A stretch of DNA of 64,000 nt, taken from NCBI GenBank assembly GCA_036346395.1, contig CM070601.1:11591763-11655762 (forward strand), read 5' to 3'. The notes beneath the pieces were generated by a model, which saw only the letters and a list, made by a program, of their open reading frames with translations, made no database searches and was not told the origin of the DNA. Source of the DNA: Hsuehochloa calcarea (taxonomy: Eukaryota; Streptophyta; Magnoliopsida; Poales; Poaceae). Below are positions 36,560 through 46,849 of this stretch, piece after piece (position 1 is the first letter of the stretch; each line of letters begins with the position of its first letter). The position numbers and the translations under genes were made by a program.

Positions 36560-37830
36560 AGCAAGGCTACAGTCCTACAATGGGCCTGTTCTTTCTTCTC
36601 TGCACGCCGCTCCCCCACCCCTGGACGAGCCATTTTCCCCTCTCCACCGAGCGCAATCGCCTAAGGCGCACGGTGCTTTGTTCCGGTCACCGAAGCCACC
36701 TTTGCCGTGTTGCCGTCTCGGTGAGCTCCTTCCCCCACCATGCGCGTCATGTTGTGTTCCGGGACAAGAGGCTCAATTCCCCTCAATCAAATTTGCCCTT
36801 CGTAGGTGCTCGCCGGCGACCTCGTCTTCCTCACTCACGACCAACTCTGCCATTTCCACTACTGCACCTCACTCGTTGAGTCCCTCTCCTATTGTTTCCG
36901 TCTCAAGCACCCCCTCACCTCCCTTGAGCTTCCCCCGATAACTAATGGCACCCCCTTTCCTAGGTTGTCGTCGCCGGGTGAGGACCGTTGCACGCACCTC
37001 GGTACCGGTGAGTTCCTAGCACCTCGTAGATGCTCGTGCGCACGCTTCCTAGCTTAAGGGGTCGTCGGCGTGTAAGCGTCACTTGGGCTCGAGCGCCGCC
37101 ACCACTAGAACTCGTCGCGCCCCGCTAGGGACCACCGTGGCCCTCGATGCCGGCACCAGAAGGGTCGTCCACCCCATGTGGTCCCATTTTGGGTGGTCGG
37201 AGGCACCCCCATAGCCCTGCTCACCAATGGCAAATGTGGCCCGTGAGCTCTCCTGCTCAAGTTCAAATAGGGAAGATGCGCGATATCTCCGTCATTAGCA
37301 CTTAGTAGTAGGATTAAGGCGGGTAAGTAGTACTAAAGATAGTATGACATGCGGGCCCGATAAGATTAGAAAAGTTAATTAGGAGCTAAAAATCGTTCTA
37401 TGAGTTTATGACGTGTGGGCCATCCCTTTTAGTGCATAGTGTGAACCAGCCATGAGCCGACACCAGTGACACGTGGGCCTTCGGTCCACTTACTGTTCAC
37501 ATGGACCAAGTCCATGCTGGGCGGGCCCCACATGTCAGCTGTTGTGGTCGTTTCTTTTAGAAAAATAAATAAAAATAAAATGGAAATAGTAAGGGCCCCA
37601 CCTGTTAGAGAGAGGGCTCTCTCTCCCCTCTGTTCTTTGCAGGTATTTAATTAGGGTTTAAACTTCGGAAAGCTCGTTCTTCCTTGTTTTAAATCCAAAT
37701 TGAATGATTTCTATTTCTAAATTTATCTAAATTCAAACCCTACACGTCCAACCAGGAAACACCAATTTTAGAGTTCATTTGAATTTTTTTTAATGCAATT
37801 CGAACATTGGTCATTTTCACATATATAGAC
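36560..37830. other. GC-rich to mixed stretch, probably retrotransposon-derived
   Basis: Overlapping ORFs of up to 128 aa (36555-36941) are Pro/Ser-rich and low-complexity with no domain. From about 37350 the sequence repeats ACACGTGGGCC/GGGCCCCACATGTCAG words, common in grass LTR and MITE DNA. It may be the upstream part of the LTR described next. No gene is called. Confidence 0.4.
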
Positions 37831-37839
37831 ACCGAAGCT

Positions 37840-39960
37840 CCCGATGAACATCAAGTCGAGCAAGACCAAGATCCTCAAGACCTAGAACAAAGTGATTCAA
37901 CACTTTGATCATGATGCACCTACTTTTGAAATACAAATATGTTATTTTAAATTATGAAATTTCATTGCTATGATTCATACAAGTATATTGACTTAGCTTA
38001 TAGTTAATACCTTAATGATAATTGAGTATATCATTCCCATCCTTGAACTTGGGCACTATCCTTTGTCACCCTAGTAATAACGGTATACATGACTAGTTAC
38101 TAAGTCTGTATCTCTAAGTGTCATAGCATTGTTTAGATACATTGACACACGAGCAATGATGTGCCCTGACATCATTTAAAACTTGAAACTAGATTTGGTA
38201 GTCGATGTTGGAGCTTGACTGGTATGTTGATTAGAAAATATTTCAAAATAAAAGAAAACCAGAACCAGATTTCAGCTTGGGTGGCTGGAAAGCGTGGTGG
38301 GTGCTGGGAAGAGCACGACAGAGTGGGTATGGGAAGTACCGCCCAAGTTAATAAAGGACTGAGTTCCTGTAACGACTTTCTCACATAAAAATAGTCCAAC
38401 CACAAGTCTATAATGGGTACGACTTGACTAACTAATTTGTTCGCATCATCGCAACTTCACCATTAGTGAGTGTGTGACGTGGGTATGGGTAGGAGCCACA
38501 ATAAAACTACACGACGCAAGTGGGAGGCTTCTCAGGGGCGCGACCTAAGGGGGTGATACCTAGCTGGTGGGGTTGCGTTGAGGTAGGGTATTTGTAAAGA
38601 TTTTGTGGCAATCATATTAGTCGCACACCTATGGAAGTGTGTCAAGACGAACATTATAGGTTGATTGTCTCTTGTGGATAAAGTGCGCAAACTATGTAGA
38701 GTGTAAAAACTACCTGGATAGCTGTGCCCACGGTCATGGGTGGTGCCGAGAACTTAATTTAATTAGCTTTTATTTTTATAAAATAATTTGTAGGTGGAAT
38801 GAAAAGATGGGTTGGAGCCAAGAGATTTGAGATGGCCTGGTTGAGAACTAGTGAGAAGTATGAGATGTGACCCGATAAAGAATATGGGTATTAGGTGGAT
38901 GGAGTCACTCAATGGTATAGGAGGTTGGAGCCTCCACTAGTATTTTACAACAAAACTCAACTTTATTAAAACCTGTGTTAGTTGAAAATGCTAGGTCTTA
39001 GGACTTGCTTACTAATTATATTAATTCAAACTTAGCGTTGTGCAAACAAAAATAACCATGAACCTTTTTTTGAACAGACTTGCATGTTATATAACTGCAC
39101 TATGTGTGTTGGCTTGTGAGTGCGGTTGTGTGCTTACTACTACAAAATAGGCTATACTGGACGCCTCATCACAGACAATTTCTGGAAACCGTCAGTGTTG
39201 CAATTATCACAGACGGTTCTACAAGCGTGCTGGTCTATGTTACTAGCGATGGCTAGAACCGTCTATGATATATCATTATCACAGACAGTTTTTAATAAGA
39301 ACCATTTGCGATACTTCACATACGGTTTTTATGTGAAAATGCAATTATCATAGATGAGTTTTAATAAGAACCGTTTGTGATACTTCACAGACGGTTTTTA
39401 ACAAGTGATTGGTTTCAAAATTCAATTTTTTTTTGCAATAGAAAAAAACCATCTGTGATAGTTGTTCAGAACTATCTGTGATAGCTTTTTTCACAAACAG
39501 TTCAAAAATCACCTGTGATGACCTCATATTATCACATACACATAAAGTCAGACGGTTCAGAAAACCGTCTGTGATGACAATTTTGAACCGCCTGTGATGA
39601 CCATTTCTGTAGTAGTGACTCATGCTCACTCAATATATTATTATTCAGTAAGTATAAAATAAGAAGGCTACATGGACACTTACGCACGTTCTTCAAGACT
39701 GAATGACAAGAAGGACAAAAACTAGGTCACGGGCCTCAGTCGATTGTCCGTGGGTATATCGTGAGGGTTCCACATGTTATATTTTAATTCCACGTCCACG
39801 GCTGATTCTTTAAAGGTATTTGGCCTGTTGGCCATTCTGAAAGACAAACACTATAAGAAATATTTACGATTTGTTTATTATTATGCAATAGCTTTATATT
39901 TTCTTGATATGTATTTGATACCCATTGATGTAAGTGTGAGCATTAGCTACTGATCTAAGG
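37840..39960 (+). mobile_element. Ty3/Gypsy-type LTR remnant
   Basis: The order of phrases (CATCAAGTCGAGCAAGACCA; TTGATCATGATGCACC; GGATAAAGTGCGCAAACTAT then GAGTGTAAAAACTACCTGGA; TAGCTGTGCCCACGGTCATG; later CGCACGTTCTTCAAGACTGA and TTTGGCCTGTTGGCCATTCT) is that of a well-known class of grass Gypsy LTRs, recognised from memory rather than by alignment. A CACTA-type MITE sits inside it at 39135-39617. Neither end nor a TSD could be fixed and no gag-pol is present. Its right part is included in the tandem duplication. Confidence 0.5.
39135..39617. mobile_element. Small non-autonomous CACTA-type element
   Basis: It begins TACTACTACAAAAT (expected CACTACTAC, one change) and ends GTAGTAGTG, the inverted CACTA terminus. 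Flanks are GCT and ACT, a 3-bp duplication with one difference. The interior is packed with subterminal repeats of TCACAGACGGTT type in both orientations, the presumed transposase-binding sites. Confidence 0.75.
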
Positions 39961-42234
39961 ACGGATAATGTGAACACAGATAATTCTAAATTTTAAATTT
40001 AGGGTCTGACACCCATCTTCTTCTCCATTTACATGAATCTTTAGGCATTCTGAGGGCTGAGATAATACATGGACGTCTACGTGGAGTAGTTTTTCTCCTG
40101 TATGTGTTGATGTTTTTGTTCCTTTCTGGCTTGTGTACATTTTAATTCATGTCGAGATCTGCCAAGTGTCCACTAGACCTGCAAGTGGCAGATTGAGATG
40201 TTTGGTTTTCCTAATTCCTATAGCTGGCGATGTCACTGTGCTATAATAATCTGACTCTGGGTGCAAATTCACATAAAAAACAATTGCTGTGGACTTATGC
40301 ACTTAAGATGACTTGGACAGAGATTAACTTTGCAGGTAAATAATTGGCTCGAGATTTCTCCACTTCTGAACTCTGATGTTACTGTCTAAACAGAAAGGTA
40401 GAAAGACTAAGAGGTGGGAATGGGATTGGTATACGAGTTGGAATAAATTTAGCCGTTGGATCGAGAAATTGACGGATATATTTATCCCGCGTTATATTTC
40501 AATCCCATTCCCTCCCCTCGTATCCCACTGTCCAAACGGCCCGTAAATGTTCAGAGAAATCGCTGGTGTGAATGGAATATACTTGTAAATTACACTCGGC
40601 GCAAACAGACGCTAGTTGTTACTTAATCCTTACAGTGCCGGCGCTGCGATCTGACTGGTGACTACCTGCATATTTTGTATGAACCACTTACTAATTATAT
40701 TAATTCAAACTTAACTAATGCTACTGCTACTTGCAGGCATATGTATATAGAAAATAAAGAGACATGCATGTACTACATATAATTCTACGGCGATTGGCTT
40801 GGACGGGTGATTCGATTTGCTTTCGTTTTCTTTGGCTAGCTCACGTGAACCACTCATGGATGGAGAAGAACATTTTGCCTACTTTGCCCATGACAGCTAG
40901 CTTGCTTTGAACTGGCGAGTAGCGGTGATTGGTTTGATAGTTGCGTTGGAATATAAAGACGACGACCAATGATTCAAGAGTGACGAACGACGCGCTGCAT
41001 TTTCCACAGTTGGCACGTACTAGTGCCGCACTGTTTTATGCATTCTGAAATGGTGTAGTTCGATCGGTAGAAGAATTTGGTACCGCGAAAATCGTACCGT
41101 CGGAACAAACTTTTTTTAAAAAAACTAATATAAGGATCTTACCCTTACACAGTGGAACAATATTCTTTCTTTCATGCGCGCGGTTGGCCTCTCCCACCCG
41201 ACTCAAATTCCTCGTCGAGACGCACCAACATGTGGACCCAATCTGATAGGGATAAGGTCTCAGCCCGCCACCCTCTGTGGCTCGTGAACGTATTCATACC
41301 TTCACTTCTTCCGCAACCACCCAAACCGTTGACACACCACTTCTTCTTCATATACACACACCGAAATTCGCTGTTATCCTACTACTTCACGTCTCGCGTC
41401 GTGACTCGCCACCTATGCCCGTTCGGCATTCGCTTTGTGCCTCAAAGATCCCGGCCCTCTCCAACACCCAGTCTGCGGGTTGCAACGACGGCGTGCACGA
41501 AGATGAGGGGATCTGACAGCGTATGAGGAGGCGACACGGGGAGGTAGTGCCGGCGACAAGAGGAGGTAGCGGGGAGGGGAGGTGGCGTCGGTGACGGGAG
41601 AAGGCACCTGGAGGGAAGGGAGGAGAGTAGGCAGTAGTACCTTGGAGGAGAAGCGGCGGCGCCGGGGAAGGGATGGAGGCAACGATGGCGCACGAGGAAG
41701 AGGCAAAGACGAAGGCGTCCTTCCCTCACCACGCTGCCGTATTGAGTTCACCGCAGTGCATCCTCTTCATCCTAATCCTTCCATACGCCGCCATCGCCTC
41801 CTACTCCACGCCGGCTGAGCAAGCATCGCCGCCACCGCCTCCTCCCCGGACCTCCCACCCCCTCGTCGCGATACGCTTGACGAGGGTTGCAGAGGCCGGT
41901 GGCCGTGAGAATCGAGTTGTGGCTTGGGCTTAGGGTGGAAGAAGGTGGTCATCGACGTGTAGCCCTCTTTCTTGTTAGCTAGCAATGGTTGGAATAGGCA
42001 ACACGTCGGGGAGGAAAGTCGGCATTAACTTCAACCTTCAAAGGTAAACAATCTATGAGTTCAAAATTTTAATTTTTGGGTAGTAGTAGCAGTAGCAGTA
42101 GCAAGTAATGCAATAAACAGAGTTAATATTTATGTTTATATGTGTGTGAAAGAAAATTGATATTTATTATGCGGTTTAGGATCCCATCTGCTAATATGTA
42201 TCACCCTCTTTTGAAATTTCGTTGCAACGCACAA
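39231..42234 (+). repeat. Tandem duplication I, copy A (~3.0 kb)
   Basis: Matches 42237-45202 in direct orientation along its whole length, with a few substitutions and a patch of small deletions in copy B. The unit starts inside the small CACTA element (TGGTCTATGTTACTAGC) and ends at GTTGCAACGCACAA; two extra bases (TT) separate the copies. Contents: the truncated MITE, the right part of the Gypsy-type LTR, a MITE-like GGGAATGGGATTGG/CAATCCCATTCCC pair (about 40415-40530), and a CT/GA-rich GC-rich patch (41150-41930) with low-complexity ORFs. Confidence 0.93.
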
Positions 42235-42236
42235 TT

Positions 42237-45202
42237 TGGTCTATGTTACTAGCGATGGCTAGAACCGTCTATGATATATCATTATCACAGACAGTTTTTA
42301 ATAAGAACCATTTGCGATACTTCACATACGGTTTTTATGTGAAAATGCAATTATCATAGATGGGTTTTAATAAGAACCGTTTGTGATACTTGACAGACGG
42401 TTTTTAACAAGTGATTGGTTTCAAAATTCGATTTTTTTTTGCAATAGAAAAAAACCATCTGTGATAGTTGTTCAGAACTATCTGTGATAGCTTTTTTCAC
42501 AAACAGTTCAAAAATCACCTGTGATGACCTCATATTATCACATACACATAAAGTCAGACGGTTCAGAAAACCGTCTGTGATGACAATTTTGAACCACCTG
42601 TGATGACCATTTCTGTAGTAGTGACTCATGCTCACTCAATATATTATTATTTAGTAAGTATAAAATAAGAAGGCTACATGGATACTTACGCACGTTCTTC
42701 AAGACTGAATGACAAGAAGGACAAAAACTAGGTCACGGACCTCAGTCGATTGTCTGTGGGTATATCGTGAGGGTTCCACATGTTATATTTTAATTCCACG
42801 TCCACGGCTGATTCTTTAAAGGTATTTGGCCTGTCGGCCATTCTGAAAGACAAACACTATAAGAAATATTTACGATTTGTTTATTATTATGCAATAGCTT
42901 TATATTTTCTTGATATGTATTTGATACCCATTGATGTAAGTGTGAGCATTAGCTACTGATCTAAGGACGGATAATGTGAACACAGATAATTCTAAATTTC
43001 GAATTTAGGGTCTGACACCCATCTTCTTCTCCATTTACATGAATCTTTAGGCATTCTGGAGGGCTGAGATAATACATGGACGTCTACGTGGAGTAGTTTT
43101 TCTCCTGTATGTGTTGATGTTTTTGTTCCTTTCTGGCTTGTGTACATTTTCATTCATGTCGAGATCTGCCAAGTGCCCACTAGACCTGCAAGTGGCAGAT
43201 TGAGATGTTTGGTTTTCCTAATTCCTATAGCTGGCGATGTCACTGTGCTATAATAATCTGACTCTGGGTGCAAATTCACATAAAAAACAATTGCTGTGGA
43301 CTTATGCACTTAAGATGACTTGGACAGAGATTAACTTTGCAGGTAAATAATTGGCTCGAGATTTCTCCACTTCTGAACTCTGATGTTACTGTCTAAACAG
43401 AAAGGTAGAAAGACTAAGAGGTGGGAATGGGATTGGGATTGGTATACGAGTTGGAATAAATTTAGCCGTTGGATCGAGAAATTGACGGATATATTTATCC
43501 CGCGTTATATTTCAATCCCATTCCCTCCCCTCGTATCCCACTGTCCAAACGGCCCGTAAATGTTCAGAGAAATCGCTGGTGTGAATGGAATATACTTGTA
43601 AATTACACTCGGCGCAAACAGACGCTAGTTGTTACTTAATCCTTACAGTGCCGGCGCTGCGATCTGACTGGTGACTACCTGCATATTTTGTATGAACCAC
43701 TTACTAATTATATTAATTCAAACTTATCTAATGCTACTGCTACTTGCAGGCATATGTATATAGAAAATAAAGAGACATGCATGTACTACATATAATTCTA
43801 CGGCGATTGGCTTGGACGGGTCATTCGATTTGCTTTCGTTTTCTTTGGCTAGCTCACGTGAACCACTCATGGATGGAGAACATTTTGCCTACTTTGCCCA
43901 TGGCAGCTAGCTTGCTTTGAACTGGCGAGTAGCGGTGATTGGTTTGATAGTTGCGTTGGAATATAAAGACGACGACCAATAATTCAAGAGTGACGAACGA
44001 CGCGCTGCATTTTCCACAGTTGGCACGTACTAGTGCCGCACTGTTTTATGCATTCTGAAATGGTGTAGTTCGATCGGTAGAAGAATTTGGTACCGCGAAA
44101 ATCGTACCGTAGGAACAAACTTTTCTTAAAAAACTAATATAAGGATCTTACCCTTACACAGTGGGACAATATTCTTTCTTTCATGCGCGCGGTTGGCCTC
44201 TTCCACCCGACTCAAATTCCTCGTCGAGACGTACCAACATGTGGACCCAATCTGATAGGGATAAGGTCTCCCGCCACCCTCTGGACTCGTGAACGTATTC
44301 ATACCTCACTTCTTCCGCAACCACCCAAACCGTTGACACACCACTTCTTCTTCATATACACACACGAAATTCGTTATCCTACTACTTCACGTCTCGCGTC
44401 GTGACTCGCCACCTATGCCCGTCGGCATTCGCTTTGTGCCTCAAAGATCCGGCCTCTCCAACACCCATCTGCGGGTTGCAACGACGGCGTGACGAAGATG
44501 AGGGATCGCGACGATGAGGAGGCGACACGGGAGGTAGTGCCGGCGACAAGAGGAGGTAGCGGGAGGGAGGTGGCGTCGGTGACGGAGAAGGCACGGAGGA
44601 AGGGAGGAGAGTAGGCGATAGTACCTTGAGGAGAGCGGCGCCGGGGAAGGGATGGAGGCAACGATGGCGCACGAGGAAGAGGCAAAGACGAAGGCGTCCT
44701 TCCCTCACCACGCTGCCGTATTGAGTTCACCGCAGTGCATCCTCTTCATCCTAATCCTTCCATACGCCGCCATCGCCTCCTACTCCACGCCGGAGCAAGC
44801 ATCGCCGCACGCCTCCTCCCGGACCTCCCACCCTCGCGCGATCGCTGACGAGGGTTGCAGAGGCCGGTGGCCGTGAGAATCGAGTTGTGGCTTGGGCTTA
44901 GGGTGGAAGAAGGTGGTCATCGACGTGTAGCCCTCTTTCTTGTTAGCTAGCAATGGTTGGAATAGGCAACACGTCGGGGAGGAAAGTCGGCATTAACTTC
45001 AACCTTCAAAGGTAAACAATCTATGAGTTCAAAATTTTAATTTTTGGGTAGTAGTAGCAGTAGCAGTAGCAAGTAATGCAATAAACAGAGTTAATATTTA
45101 TGTTTATATGTGTGTGAAAGAAAATTGATATTTATTATGCGGTTTAGGATCCCATCTGCTAATATGTATCACCCTCTTTTGAAATTTCGTTGCAACGCAC
45201 AA
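42237..45202 (+). repeat. Tandem duplication I, copy B (~3.0 kb)
   Basis: Second copy of 39231-42234, net about 38 bp shorter. Most of the difference is a run of one- to few-base deletions between about 44230 and 44870; the rest of the copy differs at only scattered sites, including an extra GGGATT at about 43430. Its CACTA MITE is left-truncated at the junction (42237-42624). Confidence 0.93.
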
Positions 45203-45214
45203 ACACCCTACTAG
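45188..45214 (+). repeat. Possible Helitron 3' terminus
   Basis: A palindrome CGTTGCAACG is followed after 13 bases by CTAG and then T, matching the Helitron rule of a hairpin about 11 bp before a 3' CTRR next to a T. GTTGCAACGCAC followed by CTAGT is a phrase I recall from grass Helitron ends. The 5' TC end was not located, so the element is not delimited. Copy A of the duplication stops a few bases short of this end. Confidence 0.45.
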
Positions 45215-46134
45215 TCTTTAATAACAACTCACTTGTGTCCATGCAATTGTGGTTGACTGTCCAAGCACATAATACGGTACATCACCTACGGCCATTCAGA
45301 AAAGGAGTCAGCTAGCTACCTGCTTGTTCATTTGTTTTTTTGATTCAAGGGGTGCTTATCTCCCCTGATTTCAGAGTGAAATCAGCATATAGGCAGTCCC
45401 GAGCCTCGAGCTTGGGTGGGCTGGGTGGCACGCCGGCCACCCACGCCAACTGAGCAAAGCTCAGTTCCTGTTGTTGTAGCTAAGTAACATCTCACCTTGA
45501 GGAGTCAACAGCTAAAATGATACGGTTCTGTGATAAAAATATCACCTGTGTCACGCTCAAAATGTACTGGAGGGGATGCGGTAGGACACATGTTGGACAT
45601 TTTGAGCATAACACCGGTGACTTTTTTTTGTCGATTCGTTTGCCGGGGGATTACTTTTGATATTTCGTCGTAAACAGTGCTATTTTAGCAAAAAAAAAAG
45701 TCCACCTTGAGAAGAGACAAGTAACTACTCCAATACTGGCCAAATCTTTACAGCTTTGACGATCACAAACAATACCTACGAGAAGTAAGCACGAGTTGCA
45801 TAATTGTGTTTTTCATCGAGCTGGCATGCATGCATGCATATGTTCAAAATAACAATAATTACATATGAGCACAATATCATATCCATATAACCATAACACT
45901 ATTGCCCAGCCAAAACAAAGATTGGTCTAATTAGTTGCCATCTCTTTGCATGTACTTCATGGGCGACTAAGATCTCTTCCTCAACACAGACAATCAACAA
46001 AAGCAACCAACTTGTCATGCCCTATCTAGCTAAATACCTGAGGCTTATGAGCTATAGTGCTAGTATACTCAAAAATGTACAGCTATGTGATAAAACCATG
46101 TGTACGTACGTGCAGAGTGTGCAGAGATAGCTAG
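45215..46134. other. Spacer with a stem-loop repeat; no gene
   Basis: About 45541-45622 contains an inverted pair, TCACCTGTGTCACGCTCAAA against a downstream complement, able to form a ~25-bp stem with a ~30-base loop. GCATGCATGCATGCATATG at about 45828 is a short repeat. Otherwise no coding signal. Confidence 0.5.
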
Positions 46135-46533
46135 CTAGTTTTCCGGTATGCTTGCGAGCCGCGTCTTCCACGCATCCCGACACGGGCTCATCATGCCGCC
46201 GCCGAGCTCGGTGTTGAGCTCCTCCATTCTAGCCTTGCTCTCCACGACGCCCCGCTCCTCCAGCCTCGCCATCAACTCGGCCGCGTCCTTCCTCTTCATC
46301 ACCACCTTCACCCGCACCCCGTCCCCGCCGACCGGCTCCACCTGGCACCCCGGCCATGCCTTCTTGATCTCCTCCTCGTCGTCGCTGTCCTCCAGCGTGT
46401 CCACCGGAACGACCAAGCGCCTCGGCGCTGCCCTGACGCTGCTCTTGGCCGGCCTCTTCTTCCTCCTCCTCCTCTTCTTGGCCACAACCTTGGCCTCTTG
46501 GCACACGCATGGCAGCGGCAGGCTGTTTCCCAT
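46135..46533 (-). CDS. Small plant protein of unknown function, single exon
   Basis: A 132-aa ORF with features in order: N-terminus MGNSLPLPCVCQEAK (Gly2 and two nearby Cys, which could be lipidated if Met is removed); a strongly basic stretch KKRRRRKKRP at about 20-29, possibly a nuclear signal; an acidic patch EDSDDEEE at about 48-55; then a folded-looking domain with VRVKVVMKRKDAAELMARLE. A TATA-like CTATATAAT lies on the minus strand at about 46618-46626, about 90 bp upstream of the ATG. Base composition (GC-rich, codon-like) contrasts sharply with the AT-rich flanks. I recall similar short MGNSL...PCVC proteins in grasses but no function. The adjacent DNA is transposon-derived. Confidence 0.75.
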   Translation of the reverse strand: MGNSLPLPCVCQEAKVVAKKRRRRKKRPAKSSVRAAPRRLVVPVDTLEDSDDEEEIKKAWPGCQVEPVGGDGVRVKVVMKRKDAAELMARLEERGVVESKARMEELNTELGGGMMSPCRDAWKTRLASIPEN

Positions 46534-46849
46534 GCCTAGCTAGATGCGTGTAGGCAACTAGCTAGCTAGACTAAGGAGGTGGTGATGTCTGCGTGTTTGA
46601 GTGGCATGTTGTGTGTATTATATAGTGACATTGAGACAAAAGTAAGCGATAGGGAGGAGGAAGAAGACGAGATGACTTCATTGACTTGTTCAAAAGTAAG
46701 AGGGTGTGCATCGGTGCATGATGGGGTGTTATGACCGGAGGTGTTGCCGTTTTTGAGTCTAGGGTTAAGACGGGCGGAACTAGAATGAAAATAACCGAGG
46801 TTTACTATTTCATCGTATGTATAATAACATATATAATTTTGAAGCAATA

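Noticed and set aside
41152..41526. 124-aa ORF and neighbours in the duplicated GC-rich patch
   Set aside because: The equivalent frame is destroyed in copy B and the composition is low complexity; treated as repeat DNA.
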